Below, piece by piece: positions 47,064-58,446 of a stretch of DNA of 64,000 nucleotides (positions are counted from its first letter, which is position 1; each line of letters starts with the position of its first letter). The stretch covers positions 1 through 64,000 of the forward strand of contig CALNWS010000018.1 in the NCBI GenBank assembly GCA_940747215.1, in the 5' to 3' direction. Both the position numbers and the translations under genes were made by a program. The DNA comes from an uncultured Paraburkholderia sp. (GTDB taxonomy: Bacteria > Pseudomonadota > Gammaproteobacteria > Burkholderiales > Burkholderiaceae). The notes under the pieces are model-generated. The model worked only from the letters and a program-made list of their open reading frames with translations. It had not been told where the DNA came from and did no database searches.

Positions 47064-47549
47064 TCAGTCGCGGAAGTTGTTGAAGTCGAGCGGCGTGTCC
47101 GTCACGTCCTTGCGCAGCAACGCGATTACGCTTTGCAGATCGTCGCGCTTGCCGCCGGTCACGCGCATCGCGTCGCCCTGAATGCTCGTCTGCACCTTGA
47201 TTTTGCTGTCCTTCACAAGGCGCACGATTTTTTTCGACAGATCACCCGATACGCCTTTCTTGATCTTGATGACCTGCTTGACCTTGTCGCCGCCGATCTT
47301 TCTAATCTTACCGTAGTCGAGAAAGCGCACGTCCACGTTGCGCTTGGCCATTTTCGACAGCAGCACGTCTCTCACCTGACCGAGCTTGAAGTCGTCGTCC
47401 GCGTAGGCCGTGATTTCATTTTCCTTGTGCTCGACGCGCGCGTCCGACCCTTTGAAATCGAAGCGGATTGAGATTTCCTTGTTGGACTGTTCGATCGCGT
47501 TCTTCACTTCGATCATGTTTGCTTCGCAAACCACGTTAAACGATGGCAT
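47064..47549 (-). CDS. yajQ: YajQ-family nucleotide-binding protein
   Basis: 161 aa, the family length. [40 protein letters not shown] and [20 protein letters not shown] are YajQ hallmarks. These small proteins have two ferredoxin-like folds; Xanthomonas and Pseudomonas members bind cyclic di-GMP and act on transcription regulators. The frame is intact. It is divergent from murB; a TATAAT at 47615-47620 in the 170-bp gap may serve murB. Confidence 0.92.
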   Translation of the reverse strand: MPSFNVVCEANMIEVKNAIEQSNKEISIRFDFKGSDARVEHKENEITAYADDDFKLGQVRDVLLSKMAKRNVDVRFLDYGKIRKIGGDKVKQVIKIKKGVSGDLSKKIVRLVKDSKIKVQTSIQGDAMRVTGGKRDDLQSVIALLRKDVTDTPLDFNNFRD

Positions 47550-47719
47550 GTGTGTTCTCCCAATAGTGCTGCGGTGCGCGAAACTGGCCGGGCGACCGCT
47601 CGCGGGGCACTCGCTATAATCACGGACCGGACGTCATTTTACCGACGCCACTCGCTTTTGCCCAAGGCCGCCGGGCCGCTTCTTTTCCGTTTCTTGCTCG
47701 CTTCACTGGTCTCGTTCCG

Positions 47720-48784
47720 ATGTCCCAATCCGATTCAGCCGCGTTCATCGCCGGCTACCCGCTCAAGGCGCATAACACTTTTGGCTTCGACGTCCGCGCG
47801 CAGCTCGCGTGCCGCATCGAGCACGAATCACAGTTGATGACGGCCGTGCGCGACGCGCGTGCAGCCGGTTTGCCGTGCCTCGTGCTGGGCGGCGGTAGCA
47901 ACGTGGTGCTGACCGGAGATTTCGCCGGGCTCGTGTTGCTGGTGGCGCTGCGCGGCCGCCGCGTCGTGCGCGAGGACGCCGACGCGTGGTACGTCGAAGC
48001 AGCGGGCGGCGAGCCGTGGCATGAGTTCGTCGCGTGGACGCTGTCGCAGGGCATATCCGGGCTCGAAAACCTAGCGCTGATTCCGGGCACGGTCGGCGCG
48101 GCGCCCATCCAGAACATCGGCGCGTACGGGGTGGAAATGTGCGAGCACTTCGCGTCGCTACATGCGGTGGAATTGGCCACGGGCGATGTGCATGAATTCG
48201 ACGCCGACGCTTGCCGCTTCGGCTATCGCGACAGCGTGTTCAAGCGGGAAGGGCGCGACCGGTTCGTGATTACGTCGGTGACGTTCCGTCTGCCGAAACG
48301 TTGGCAGCCGCGCGCGGGGTATGCGGATCTGGCGCGTGAGCTGGCGGTGCGCGCTGAGTCGATCGATGAGCCGACTAACGAGCCAACTAACGAACCAACC
48401 GCTCAGGCGATTTTCGACGCCGTGGTTGCCGTTCGGCGCGCAAAGTTGCCCGATCCGCTGGAACTGGGCAATGCCGGCAGTTTTTTTAAGAACCCTGTGA
48501 TCGACGCGGCGCAATTCGCGGCGCTGAAGGAGCGCGAGCCCGAGGTGGTTTCCTATGCGCAGTCCGATGGACGCATGAAGCTCGCGGCGGGTTGGCTGAT
48601 CGATCGGAGCGACTGGAAGGGCCGCGCGATGGGCGCGGCGGCGGTGCACGAACGTCAGGCACTGGTGCTCGTGAATCGCGGCGGCGCGAGCGGCGCAGAA
48701 ATGCTGGCGCTCGCGAAAGCGATCCAGGCCGACGTGCTGGCGCGCTTTGGCGTGGAACTGGAAGCCGAGCCGGTCTGCCTGTGA
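47720..48784 (+). CDS. murB: UDP-N-acetylenolpyruvoylglucosamine reductase MurB
   Basis: 354 aa type I MurB. FAD-binding [35 protein letters not shown] with the conserved Tyr/Arg region, [11 protein letters not shown] and [13 protein letters not shown]. It reduces UDP-GlcNAc-enolpyruvate to UDP-MurNAc with NADPH in peptidoglycan synthesis. A linker holds three near-identical EPTN/EPT units (48368-48400), likely a slippage expansion. ATG at 47720. Followed by a bidirectional terminator shared with argG. The frame is intact. Confidence 0.95.
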   Translation: MSQSDSAAFIAGYPLKAHNTFGFDVRAQLACRIEHESQLMTAVRDARAAGLPCLVLGGGSNVVLTGDFAGLVLLVALRGRRVVREDADAWYVEAAGGEPWHEFVAWTLSQGISGLENLALIPGTVGAAPIQNIGAYGVEMCEHFASLHAVELATGDVHEFDADACRFGYRDSVFKREGRDRFVITSVTFRLPKRWQPRAGYADLARELAVRAESIDEPTNEPTNEPTAQAIFDAVVAVRRAKLPDPLELGNAGSFFKNPVIDAAQFAALKEREPEVVSYAQSDGRMKLAAGWLIDRSDWKGRAMGAAAVHERQALVLVNRGGASGAEMLALAKAIQADVLARFGVELEAEPVCL

Positions 48785-48810
48785 ATTGCGCGGCAAACCG
48801 GTTGAAATGA

Positions 48811-48842
48811 AAAAGTGCCGGGAGTTGCCTCCCGGCACTTTT
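48811..48842. terminator. bidirectional terminator between murB and argG
   Basis: 14-bp perfect stem AAAAGTGCCGGGAG (48811-48824) / CTCCCGGCACTTTT (48829-48842) with TTGC loop and flanking A and T tracts on both sides. It serves convergent murB and argG. Confidence 0.95.
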
Positions 48843-48883
48843 TTACATCTTCAGCAGTGTCCGCCGTGAAGCGGACGACCTGC

Positions 48884-50110
48884 TTAGTCGCGCTGACGGC
48901 GTGCGTTTTCCGCAATCCGCATGCGCAGGGCGTTCAGCTTGATGAAACCGCCGGCGTCGGCTTGGTTGTAGGCGCCGTCGTCGTCGTCGAACGTAGCGAT
49001 GGTCTTGTCGAACAGCGTTTCCTTCGAATCGCGTGCGACCACCGAAACGCTGCCCTTGTACAGCTTCACGCGCACCCAGCCGTTGACCTTTTCCTGCGTG
49101 TGGTCGATCAGCACTTGGATTGCACGGCGCTCCGGGCTCCACCAGTAGCCGTTATAAATTAGCGACGCGTAGCGGGCCATCAGGTCGTCCTTCAGGTGCG
49201 CCACTTCACGGTCGAGCGTGATCGACTCGATGCCGCGGTGCGCCTTCAGCATGATCGTGCCGCCCGGCGTTTCATAGCAGCCGCGCGACTTCATGCCGAC
49301 ATAACGGTTTTCCACCAAGTCCAGACGGCCGATACCTCGCTTGCCGCCCAAGCGGTTCAGTTCGGTCAGCATGTCGGCCGGCGACAGGCGCTTGCCACTG
49401 ATCGCCACCGGATCGCCGTGTTCGTATTCGATGTCGAGGTATTCCGGCTGGTCCGGCGCCGCTTCCGGCGAAACCGTCCAACGCCACATATCGGCTTCGG
49501 CCTCGGCCTTCGGGTCTTCCAGGTGACGGCCTTCGAATGAGATGTGCAGCAGGTTCGCGTCCATCGAGTACGGCGCGCCGCCTTGCTTGTGCTTCATTTC
49601 GATCGGAATGCCAGCCTTCTCGGCGTACGTGAGCAGCTTTTCGCGCGACAGCAGATCCCATTCACGCCACGGTGCGATCACCTTGATGCCCGGTTCCAGC
49701 GCGTAGTAGCCGAGTTCGAAGCGAACCTGGTCGTTGCCCTTGCCGGTTGCGCCGTGCGACACCGCTTGCGCGCCGGTTGCGCGGGCGATTTCGATCTGAC
49801 GCTTCGCGATCAGCGGACGCGCGATCGACGTGCCCAGCAAATACTCGCCTTCATAGATCGTGTTGGCGCGGAACATCGGGAACACGAAGTCGCGCACGAA
49901 TTCCTCGCGCAGGTCTTCGATGAAGATGTTTTCCTGCTTGATGCCGAGTTGCAAGGCCTTCTTGCGCGCCGGTTCCAGCTCTTCGCCCTGGCCGATGTTG
50001 GCCGTGAACGTAACGACTTCGGCGTCGTAGTTGTCTTGCAACCATTTCAGGATGACGGAGGTGTCGAGGCCGCCCGAATAGGCAAGCACGACTTTCTTAA
50101 TATCGCTCAT
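48884..50110 (-). CDS. argG: argininosuccinate synthase
   Basis: 408 aa type I enzyme. The ATP pyrophosphatase motif SGGLDTS is at residues 12-18; [30 protein letters not shown] and [20 protein letters not shown] are typical. It condenses citrulline and aspartate to argininosuccinate using ATP, the step after ArgF. ATG at 50110; 238 bp to argF upstream on the same strand. Intact, so arginine synthesis seems retained. Confidence 0.97.
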   Translation of the reverse strand: MSDIKKVVLAYSGGLDTSVILKWLQDNYDAEVVTFTANIGQGEELEPARKKALQLGIKQENIFIEDLREEFVRDFVFPMFRANTIYEGEYLLGTSIARPLIAKRQIEIARATGAQAVSHGATGKGNDQVRFELGYYALEPGIKVIAPWREWDLLSREKLLTYAEKAGIPIEMKHKQGGAPYSMDANLLHISFEGRHLEDPKAEAEADMWRWTVSPEAAPDQPEYLDIEYEHGDPVAISGKRLSPADMLTELNRLGGKRGIGRLDLVENRYVGMKSRGCYETPGGTIMLKAHRGIESITLDREVAHLKDDLMARYASLIYNGYWWSPERRAIQVLIDHTQEKVNGWVRVKLYKGSVSVVARDSKETLFDKTIATFDDDDGAYNQADAGGFIKLNALRMRIAENARRQRD

Positions 50111-50348
50111 GGTGAACTCGTAGCTGAAGAAAGCGGCAAAAACAGACGCGCCGGCGGTTCCGGAGCGAGGAAAATCACTATTCTGACACTAAAACGTCAC
50201 TTACCCTTGATTTTGGGATCAGGTGGCGCGGCGGCCGGCCCCAACTGCGGCTTTGGGTGCCGGCACAATACGTGGCGCTGAACGTGGATGCCTTGCCTCG
50301 TATTCAAGGCCCCGTCGCGCTACACGCAGGTGCTGCGTGGCGGCTCGC

Positions 50349-51278
50349 TCAGTGATTGAGCTTGCCGAGCAGCAGGTATTCCATCAAAGCTTTTTGCACA
50401 TGCAGACGGTTTTCCGCTTCGTCCCACACGACGCTTTGCGGGCCGTCGATCACTTCCGCGCTGACTTCCTCGCCGCGATGGGCAGGCAGGCAGTGCATGA
50501 ACAGCACGTCCGGATTGGCGCGCGCTATCATGTCGGCGTCGACGCACCAGTCGGCGAAGGCTTTCTTGCGGGCTTCGTTTTCAGCTTCGAAGCCCATGCT
50601 GGTCCAGACGTCTGTCGTGACCAGATCGGTGCCTGCACAGGCTTCGTTCGGGTCGTCGAATTCCTCGTAGAGCGGCGCGCTTTCGGCGGCGACCATGGCG
50701 CGGTCGAGCTTGTAGCCCGGCGGCGTGGACAGACGCAGCTTGAAGCCGAGAATCTGCGCGGCTTCGATCCAAGTATACAGCATGTTGTTGGCGTCGCCGA
50801 CCCATGCAACCGTCTTGCCGCGAATCGGGCCGCGATGCTCGAAGTACGTGAAAATGTCCGCCAGCACTTGGCACGGGTGATATTCGTTGGTCAGCCCGTT
50901 AATGACCGGCACGCGCGAGTTTTCCGCGAAACGCTGAATGATGTCCTGGCCGAACGTGCGGATCATGATAATGTCGACCATGCGCGAGATGACCTGCGCT
51001 GCGTCTTCGATCGGCTCGCCGCGGCCGAGCTGCGTGTCGCGCGTGCTCATGAAGACGGCGTGGCCGCCGAGCTGGAAAATGCCGGCTTCGAACGAAAGGC
51101 GCGTGCGCGTTGAATTCTTTTCGAAAATCATCGCCAGCGTGCGATCGTGCAGCGGGTGGTAAGTCTCGTAGTTCTTGAACTTGCGTTTGAGAATGCGTGC
51201 GCGTTCCAGCATGTACTCGTAGTCTTCCAGCGAGAAATCCTTGAACTGCAGATAGTGGCGAATTTTCTTGGCGGTCAT
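50349..51278 (-). CDS. argF: ornithine carbamoyltransferase
   Basis: 309 aa. Carbamoyl-phosphate site STRTR at residues 56-60, HPCQVLADIFT and HCLPAHRG (ornithine site Cys). It makes citrulline from ornithine and carbamoyl phosphate. Directly upstream of argG on the same strand. ATG at 51278. The frame is intact. The 446 bp upstream to the DUF3579 gene hold no other recognisable gene. Confidence 0.97.
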   Translation of the reverse strand: MTAKKIRHYLQFKDFSLEDYEYMLERARILKRKFKNYETYHPLHDRTLAMIFEKNSTRTRLSFEAGIFQLGGHAVFMSTRDTQLGRGEPIEDAAQVISRMVDIIMIRTFGQDIIQRFAENSRVPVINGLTNEYHPCQVLADIFTYFEHRGPIRGKTVAWVGDANNMLYTWIEAAQILGFKLRLSTPPGYKLDRAMVAAESAPLYEEFDDPNEACAGTDLVTTDVWTSMGFEAENEARKKAFADWCVDADMIARANPDVLFMHCLPAHRGEEVSAEVIDGPQSVVWDEAENRLHVQKALMEYLLLGKLNH

Positions 51279-51724
51279 GAAACAAAATCGGCGGTCTCAC
51301 CCGGCAGGATTGCCGGACGGCGCCGCCGTTCGTTGTTTGTGGTAACTCAATGCAGCATAAAGGATTTCGCCCCGTTTGACGAGTCGGCCAAAAGGCCGGG
51401 CAAGCTGTCTAGAAGGCGCTTGCGGCCATCAGACCGAGCTTGTGTGCGCTGCGGAAAAAGGCTCGCTGCGCTACAATCCATCGGTTATCCCTAAGCCCAG
51501 CAGGCGGGTATTTGCGGGACACGGCTCGCGCGGTGGCTTCAACGTTGCACGCGGTCTGCGTCTGCCGTCAAGATGAGCGCCGCGTGGTGGCGTCACGGCC
51601 TGCGCAGCAGCAACGGCGAGGGTTGCAGGGCGGGCGTGGCAAGCGGTGCGCCACGTGTTCCGACAATCCAGCAGCACCGCTTGCCGTCATCTCGCTGGGC
51701 AGTCAAGTCACACAGGTACTCTAC

Positions 51725-52069
51725 ATGGCCGAAGCAGCTCCAACCGAATACTTCATTCAGGGCATCACGTCGACGGGAAAAAAGTTTCGACCGAGCGACT
51801 GGTCGGAGCGGCTCGCGGGCGTCATGGCATGTTTTGGGCCAGGCGCGAGAAAAGGGCCTAACGCCTATATGCAGTACTCGTTGTATGTCCGGCCCACCAT
51901 GATCGGCGACCTCAAGTGTGTTATTCTGGATTCACGGTTGCGCGACATCGAACCCATGGCTTTCGACTTCGTGCTGAATTTTGCCAAAGACAACGACCTC
52001 GTGGTCACCGAAGCGTGCGAGTTGCAACTCGAGCACGCAACACCGCGGGAAAAGCGCCACATCATTTAA
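51725..52069 (+). CDS. DUF3579-family protein
   Basis: 114 aa from the ATG at 51725 (MAEAAPTEYFIQGITSTGKK). FRPSDWSERLAGVMACFGPG and YSLYVRPTMIGDLKCVILDS are the family pattern, common in Betaproteobacteria next to argF. Function unknown; it is small, cytoplasmic and ends EHATPREKRHII. Divergent from argF and followed by a strong terminator. The upstream 51279-51724 region shows no other supported gene. Confidence 0.88.
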   Translation: MAEAAPTEYFIQGITSTGKKFRPSDWSERLAGVMACFGPGARKGPNAYMQYSLYVRPTMIGDLKCVILDSRLRDIEPMAFDFVLNFAKDNDLVVTEACELQLEHATPREKRHII

Positions 52070-52111
52070 TGTGAGCGCACACCAGCTCAGGCAAAGTGTA
52101 AGTAAAAAAGC

Positions 52112-52136
52112 AAAAACCCGCAGGAAGCGGGTTTTT
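52112..52136 (+). terminator. intrinsic terminator after the DUF3579 gene
   Basis: Stem AAAAACCCGC (52112-52121) / GCGGGTTTTT (52127-52136), 5-nt loop AGGAA, followed by further T. It lies 43 bp after the stop codon and can also stop rpsT transcripts from the other side. Confidence 0.92.
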
Positions 52137-52291
52137 TTATGTCCGGCGTTTGCGATCCGGTAAGCGTTCTGACTGCTTCAGTTGCGGGCACAGTACAGCG
52201 ATTCGCTGCGCCAAAAAAAGCCTGCCAAAGCGAGCTTCCTTGTGCAGCGGAAACAGGAGGTAGCCCGCCGAAGCTGGCTGACCGGAATTAC

Positions 52292-52573
52292 TTACTGCGC
52301 TGCCGGCGGCGCTTGCAGACCCTTGATGGCCGCAGCGAGGCGGCTCTTATGACGAGCTGCTTTGTTCCTGTGAACGATTTTCTTGTCGGCAATGATGTCG
52401 ATGGTCTTCGACGATGCCTGGAAAATCTCGGCGGCCTTAGCCTTGTCGCCTGCGTCGATTGCCTTGCGAACAGCCTTGATAGCCGTGCGGAACTTCGAGC
52501 GCAGTGCCGAGTTGTGCAAGTTAGCCTTGGTGGCTTGGCGGGCGCGCTTGCGTGCTTGTGCGGAGTTAGCCAT
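52292..52573 (-). CDS. rpsT: 30S ribosomal protein S20
   Basis: 93 aa, very basic. [40 protein letters not shown] and [15 protein letters not shown] are typical S20. It binds 16S rRNA in the body of the small subunit. ATG at 52573. It is preceded by a sigma70-like promoter near 52798-52827 and is divergent from murJ, the usual Burkholderia neighbourhood. Confidence 0.97.
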   Translation of the reverse strand: MANSAQARKRARQATKANLHNSALRSKFRTAIKAVRKAIDAGDKAKAAEIFQASSKTIDIIADKKIVHRNKAARHKSRLAAAIKGLQAPPAAQ

Positions 52574-52797
52574 GACGGGGTTCCCTTATCCTGTTCCCTG
52601 TTTCCAGTGCCTGACCTGAAAGAGTGAGTGTGGTGAGGCGCTGTTCTGTTTTTAGATCGAACTCTTGAAGCGATTGCCCAAGAGCGCCAAAGAGTCGAAT
52701 GAATCGATCGGACTACGCGAAGGCGGGCTCGGCTTGAAACCTCGATTTAGCCTCGGTCCGAAAAGAAACAAACCTGAGCGAGCTTCTAAATCAATAA

Positions 52798-52827
52798 ATT
52801 ATAGCAACAAAATCAAGCGCGTGGCAA
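52798..52827 (-). promoter_or_regulatory. sigma70-type promoter for rpsT
   Basis: On the minus strand, TTGCCA (plus 52822-52827), an 18-bp spacer and TATAAT (plus 52798-52803). The local AT-richness supports it. The predicted leader is about 215 nt, long enough for S20 autoregulation. Remaining sequence in the 464-bp rpsT-murJ gap shows no gene. Confidence 0.6.
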
Positions 52828-53037
52828 CGGAAAATGCGTGGAATCGCTGCGAGCGCAGGTTGGGCGCGGCAGCTCCGTACGCGCCGCCGCCTGTGCGCCA
52901 GCCAACGGGCAAACCGGCCGGATCCGGCGAAAATGGCGCCGAACATCGTGCAGGTGCGAACGTCTTCGCGCCAAAACGGTCCGATTCGCTTCCCGGCTCG
53001 TCGTCCGCACTTGCGGCACCCGTATAATCAACGCCCC

Positions 53038-54588
53038 ATGAATCTATTCCGAGCCCTGCTGACGGTCAGCGGCTTCACGCTGCTGTCGCGCGTGACCGGA
53101 CTGGCCCGCGAAACGCTGATCGCTCGCGCGTTCGGCGCCAGTCAATTTACTGACGCATTTTACGTCGCCTTCCGAATTCCCAATTTGCTGCGCCGTATTT
53201 CCGCCGAAGGCGCGTTCTCGCAGGCTTTCGTGCCGATCCTCGCCGAGTTCAAGAACCAGCAGGGCCACGATGCCACCAAGGCGCTGATCGACGCCACGTC
53301 GACGGTGCTTGCTTGGGCGCTCGCGATTCTGTCGCTGATCGGCGTAGTAGGCGCGTCGGGCGTGGTGTTCGTCGTCGCGTCGGGTCTCGCACACGAGGGC
53401 GAGGCCTACGCGCTTGCCGTCACGATGACGCGCATCATGTTCCCGTACATCATCTTCATTTCGCTGACGTCGCTCGCGTCCGGCGTGCTGAACACGTACA
53501 AGAATTTCTCGCTGCCGGCTTTCGCGCCCATGTTGCTGAACGTGGCGTTCATCTTCGCAGCCGTGTTCGTTGCGCCGCGTCTGCATACGCCGGTCTACGC
53601 GCTCGCGTGGGCGGTGATCGCCGGCAGCGTGCTGCAATTCATAGTGCAGCTGCCGGGTCTGAAGAAGATCGACATGATCCCGCGCATCGGGCTCAATCCG
53701 CTGAAGGCGCTCGCGCATCGCGGTGTGAAACGCGTGCTGTCCAAGATGGTGCCGGCCATGTTCGCCGTCTCCGTTGCGCAGGTCAGCCTGATCATCAACA
53801 CGAACATTGCGTCGCGCATCGGGCCGGGTGCCGTGTCGTGGATCAACTACGCCGACCGGCTGATGGAATTCCCCACGGCGCTGCTTGGCGTCGCGCTCGG
53901 CACAATCCTTTTACCGAGCCTCTCGAAAGCGCATGTGGACGCCGATCCGCACGAATACTCGTCGCTGCTCGACTGGGGCTTGCGCGTCACGTTCCTGCTG
54001 GCTGTGCCGAGCGCGGTGGCGCTCTTCTTCTTCGCCGAGCCGCTCACGGCGACGCTCTTTCACTACGGCAAGTTCGACGGCAACTCGGTTGTCATGGTGG
54101 GGCGCGCGCTCGCCGCGTACGGCGTCGGCCTGATCGGGCTGATTCTGATCAAGATTCTCGCGCCCGGTTTCTACGCGAAGCAGGTCATCAAGACGCCGGT
54201 GAAGATCGGCGTCGGCGTGCTGATTCTCACGCAGATCAGCAACTACATTTTCGTGCCGATCTTCTCGCACGCCGGCCTCACGTTGAGCGTCGGGCTCGGC
54301 GCTTGCGGTAATGCGCTGCTGCTGTTTCTCGGATTGCGTAAGCGCGGCATCTACATGCCGTCGAGCGGCTGGCTCAAATTCTTCGTGCAGTTGCTCGGCG
54401 CCTGCCTCGTGCTGGCGGGCACGATGCACTGGCTCGCGATCAACTTCGACTGGATGGGCATGCATAACCGTCCGCTCGACCGGATCGTGCTGCTCGGTGC
54501 GTGCCTCGTGCTGTTCGCCGCGCTATATTTCGGTATGCTGTGGCTGATGGGCTTCAAATACGCGTATTTCAAAAGGCAAGCGAAGTGA
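53038..54588 (+). CDS. murJ: lipid II flippase MurJ (MviN)
   Basis: 516 aa polytopic membrane protein of the MOP superfamily with about 14 hydrophobic segments. NLFRALLTVSGFTLLSRVTG, RETLIARAFGASQFTDAFYV, RIPNLLRRISAEGAFSQAFV are the MurJ signature with essential Arg residues. It flips lipid II across the inner membrane for peptidoglycan synthesis. ATG at 53038. A TATAAT lies at 53024-53029, only eight bases before the ATG. It overlaps or touches the next gene. Confidence 0.95.
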   Translation: MNLFRALLTVSGFTLLSRVTGLARETLIARAFGASQFTDAFYVAFRIPNLLRRISAEGAFSQAFVPILAEFKNQQGHDATKALIDATSTVLAWALAILSLIGVVGASGVVFVVASGLAHEGEAYALAVTMTRIMFPYIIFISLTSLASGVLNTYKNFSLPAFAPMLLNVAFIFAAVFVAPRLHTPVYALAWAVIAGSVLQFIVQLPGLKKIDMIPRIGLNPLKALAHRGVKRVLSKMVPAMFAVSVAQVSLIINTNIASRIGPGAVSWINYADRLMEFPTALLGVALGTILLPSLSKAHVDADPHEYSSLLDWGLRVTFLLAVPSAVALFFFAEPLTATLFHYGKFDGNSVVMVGRALAAYGVGLIGLILIKILAPGFYAKQVIKTPVKIGVGVLILTQISNYIFVPIFSHAGLTLSVGLGACGNALLLFLGLRKRGIYMPSSGWLKFFVQLLGACLVLAGTMHWLAINFDWMGMHNRPLDRIVLLGACLVLFAALYFGMLWLMGFKYAYFKRQAK

Positions 54589-54593
54589 TCACG

Positions 54594-55436
54594 ATGACGC
54601 GAGTTCTCGACTATTTCAGCACGCTCGTAGCCGAAGACGAAAGTCTTCCGCTCACTGAAGCGGCGCTCTCGCTCGCGCAGGATGCTTGCCCGGGTCTCGA
54701 TCTCCAAGGCACGCTCGTGGAGATCGACGAACTCGTAGTGCGCTTGCAGCGCCGCATTCCCGACGACGCCGACATCAAACAGAAGGTCACGGTTCTCAAC
54801 CGTTTCTTCTTCCGTGAACTCGGCTTCGCGAGCAATCTCAACGATTACTACGATCCCGACAACACTCATCTGAACGCGGTGCTCAAGCGGCGCCGCGGCA
54901 TTCCGATTTCGCTCGCCGTGTTGTATCTGGAGATGGCGGAGCAGATCGGCGTGCCGGCGCGCGGCGTGTCGTTTCCCGGTCATTTCCTGTTGCGAGTCAC
55001 GACGCCCGAAGGCGACGTCATGCTCGATCCGACCAGCGGGCATTCGCTGTCCGAATCGGAGATGGTGGAAATGCTGGAGCCGTACGTCGCTTCGGCGGGC
55101 GAGTCGGTGAGCCGCGCATTGCGCATGCTGCTGCAACCGGCCACGCGGCGCGAAATCATCGCGCGCATGCTGCGCAATCTGAAGTCGACGTATCTTCAGA
55201 CGGAACGCTGGCAACGTCTGCTGGCCGTGCAGCAGCGGCTCGTGATTTTGCTGCCGGAGAGCCTCGAAGAGGTGCGCGATCGCGGCTTCGCGTATGCGCG
55301 TCTCGATTATCTGCGTCCTGCGCTGGAAGATCTCGAACGCTATCTGAGCGACCGTCCGGACGCGGAAGACGCGACCGTCGTGGAGTCGCAATTACATGAA
55401 CTGCGACAGCGCGCGCAACACGATGACCGCGAGTGA
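54594..55436 (+). CDS. SirB1/transglutaminase-like TPR protein
   Basis: 280 aa from the ATG at 54594; a GTG at 54585 overlapping the murJ stop would add three residues. MTRVLDYFSTLVAEDESLPL, KRRRGIPISLAVLYLEMAEQ and PARGVSFPGHFLLRV match the SirB1-N transglutaminase-like domain, with a C-terminal TPR-like helical part. The catalytic Cys of true transglutaminases is not seen in the expected SLAV region. Function unknown; probably co-transcribed with murJ and closed by the terminator at 55488-55524. Confidence 0.85.
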   Translation: MTRVLDYFSTLVAEDESLPLTEAALSLAQDACPGLDLQGTLVEIDELVVRLQRRIPDDADIKQKVTVLNRFFFRELGFASNLNDYYDPDNTHLNAVLKRRRGIPISLAVLYLEMAEQIGVPARGVSFPGHFLLRVTTPEGDVMLDPTSGHSLSESEMVEMLEPYVASAGESVSRALRMLLQPATRREIIARMLRNLKSTYLQTERWQRLLAVQQRLVILLPESLEEVRDRGFAYARLDYLRPALEDLERYLSDRPDAEDATVVESQLHELRQRAQHDDRE

Positions 55437-55487
55437 GCATTTGAAGCGCGCTAACGGACGCCGTGCCGCGCAACGTTGCGCATAAAT

Positions 55488-55524
55488 AAAAACGCCTGCA
55501 TATCAACCGTATGCAGGCGTTTTT
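55488..55524. terminator. bidirectional terminator between SirB1-like gene and SDR
   Basis: 15-bp perfect stem AAAAACGCCTGCATA / TATGCAGGCGTTTTT with a 7-nt loop TCAACCG. Convergent genes lie on both sides. Confidence 0.95.
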
Positions 55525-55543
55525 CGTTGGAAAGCTCCGCGGC

Positions 55544-56278
55544 TTACTTCGGCTGCATGCGGATCGCGCCGTCCAGACGGATCACTTCGCCATTGAGCAT
55601 CGGATTATCGAAAATCTGCTTGGCGAGCATCGCGTATTCGACCGGTTTGCCGAGGCGCGGCGGAAACGGCACCATCGCTCCGAGCGCGTCTTGCACTTCC
55701 TGAGGCATGCCGAGCAGCATGGGCGTTTCGAAGATGTCCGGCGCAATGGTCATCACGCGAATCGCGTTGCGCGACAGGGTCGCGAGCGATGGGCAGCGTG
55801 TCATGCCGACCATGCCACCCTTGGAGGCTGCGTACGCTGCCTGACCGATCTGGCCGTCGTAAGCCGCCACCGACACCGTGTTGACGATCACGCCGCGCTT
55901 GCCGAAACCGTTCGGTTCGTTCTTCGACATGGCCGCCGCAGCGAGGCGGATTATGTTGAACGTGCCGATCAGATTTATGGAGATGGTGCGCGAAAACGAT
56001 TCGAGAGGGTGCGGGCCGTCTTTGCCGACCGTCTTGACCGCAGGCGCGATGCCCGCGCAATTCACGAGGCCGCGCAGCGTGCCCAGTTTCGTGGCCGCTT
56101 CCACTGCTTGCGTGGCGTCTTACACGCCGCCGAGTTCTTTGGCGAGCACTTCGCCGGCTTCCTGATTCAGGTCGGCCAGCACAACCCTGCTGCCGTTTTC
56201 GACGAACAGGCGCGCAGTTGCCGCGCCTAGTCCCGATGCACCGCCGGTGATCAGGAATACGTTGTCACGAATCTCCAT
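55544..56278 (-). pseudogene. 3-hydroxyacyl-CoA dehydrogenase type II-like SDR, stop codon and small indels
   Basis: ATG at 56278 after [32 protein letters not shown] has the cofactor motif; [12 protein letters not shown] the YxxxK; the end [15 protein letters not shown] is typical of the HSD10-like group acting on short branched 3-hydroxyacyl-CoA. A TAA at 56120-56122 follows KELGGV, and about ten residues expected there (the NAD-specific Asp region) are missing. [13 protein letters not shown] instead of the usual MTLPIARDLSRN shows a compensated frameshift pair near 55790. Inactive. Confidence 0.85.
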
Positions 56279-56476
56279 GTCTTCTCCTTTGCTACGGTTC
56301 AGTAGTGTCTCGATCGAATATCTTTTCGATAGTCGATTGTAGCGGCTATGTTGCAATGCGGAAAGCGAGGCGAATGAGCGGCACTGTACCTGCTTTAGCT
56401 CACCGAAAATGCGGAAACCGTTACGGATGGCTAATCAATTCGAGTTGGCAACGTGTACAGAAAACGCCCAGACGCC

Positions 56477-56520
56477 GCGCATAAAAAACCTGCCAAAGCA
56501 GGGCGGGGTTTTTTATGCGC
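56477..56520 (-). terminator. terminator of the kdsB-adk side
   Basis: GCGCATAAAAAACC (56477-56490) pairs with GGTTTTTTATGCGC (56507-56520), with an inner partly paired GC-rich part. T-runs are present for both strands. It lies 19 bp past the adk stop. Confidence 0.85.
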
Positions 56521-56538
56521 GGTTCGATAAGACCGGGC

Positions 56539-57243
<705 letters not shown>

Positions 57244-57415
57244 CTATAGCCGTCCCGCGATGAACCGGAGGACCCGCATCGTCGTTATCACGTCTCGCGC
57301 TGCTCGTCACGAGGACGGCGCTGCAAGAGGGCGACAACATGACCGGGGCAAACCTTGGCTCCCGCCTGTAAAGGAGGCGCGCATAACCATTCAATTATGC
57401 CATGGGTTTTTACGC

Positions 57416-58216
57416 TCAAGACCCAAATAAAGCCTGCACGCGCGCGAGATCCGCAGGCGTGTCGACGCCCGGCAGCGGCGCTTCGTGCGTGACGAGGGCG
57501 GCAATGCGCTCGCCGTGCCACATTGCGCGCAACTGTTCGAGCGCTTCGATCTGCTCGATCGGCGAGATGGCGAGCGCGGGATAAGTGCGCAGGAATTGCG
57601 CGCGGTAGGCGTAGAGGCCGATGTGCCGATAAACTTCGGCTGGCGCAGGCGGAGCGGGCATGGACGCGACATTCGGCCAGTGCGGCTGGTACGCGTCGCG
57701 CGCCCACGGAATCGGCGCGCGCGAGAAGTAAAGAGCGACGCCACGCGCGTCGAGGACGACTTTCACGGCGTTCGGGTTGAAGATTTCGGCCGCATCCGTG
57801 ATCGGATAAGCGGCCGTGGCGATCGCGCAGCCGCTGTTCGACGCGAGGTGCGACGCAACGCTGCACACGAGCGACGGGTCGATCAGCGGCTCGTCGCCCT
57901 GCACGTTCACCACGATCGTGTCATCGCTCCAGCCGAAATGCGCGGCCACTTCCGCGAGGCGATCCGTGCCAGACGGATGATCAGCTCGCGTCAGGACTGC
58001 CTCGAAGCCATGCTCGCGCGCGACGTCGAGTACCACTTGTGCGTCCGACGCCACCAGCACCTGCTGTGCGCCAGATTCGCGCGCGCTCTCGGCGACGCGC
58101 ACCACCATCGGCTTGCCGCCGATGTCGACGAGCGGCTTGTTGGGCAGACGCGTCGAAGCGAGCCGGGCGGGCACGACGGCGATGAACGGGGGAGTGGCGG
58201 CGTTAGCTTGGATCAT
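57416..58216 (-). CDS. kdsB: 3-deoxy-manno-octulosonate cytidylyltransferase
   Basis: 266 aa from the ATG at 58216 ([20 protein letters not shown]). [20 protein letters not shown] is the CTP-binding motif; [16 protein letters not shown] and [12 protein letters not shown] are typical. It activates Kdo as CMP-Kdo for the LPS core. The earlier start at 58324 adds an unlike Cys/Arg-rich leader. It is 230 bp downstream of the Trm112-like gene. The frame is intact. Confidence 0.96.
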   Translation of the reverse strand: MIQANAATPPFIAVVPARLASTRLPNKPLVDIGGKPMVVRVAESARESGAQQVLVASDAQVVLDVAREHGFEAVLTRADHPSGTDRLAEVAAHFGWSDDTIVVNVQGDEPLIDPSLVCSVASHLASNSGCAIATAAYPITDAAEIFNPNAVKVVLDARGVALYFSRAPIPWARDAYQPHWPNVASMPAPPAPAEVYRHIGLYAYRAQFLRTYPALAISPIEQIEALEQLRAMWHGERIAALVTHEAPLPGVDTPADLARVQALFGS

Positions 58217-58446
58217 GGGAAAGGCGGACGGTGACGGAACCGGAACAAGGCGGCTGCAACGACGAGACACGAACGAGACACGACAAGACAGGCACGGCAC
58301 AATAGGAATTGCGGATCGGCGCACACGACACTCCCGACACGCGGATGATTCAACGGCTCGAACGTTCAGGGGTCGGTCAAAACAACCACATCACACGAAA
58401 AGGCGCGTGACGGCAAGCGACCCCTTCGCGCACACGCCGAAGGCGT

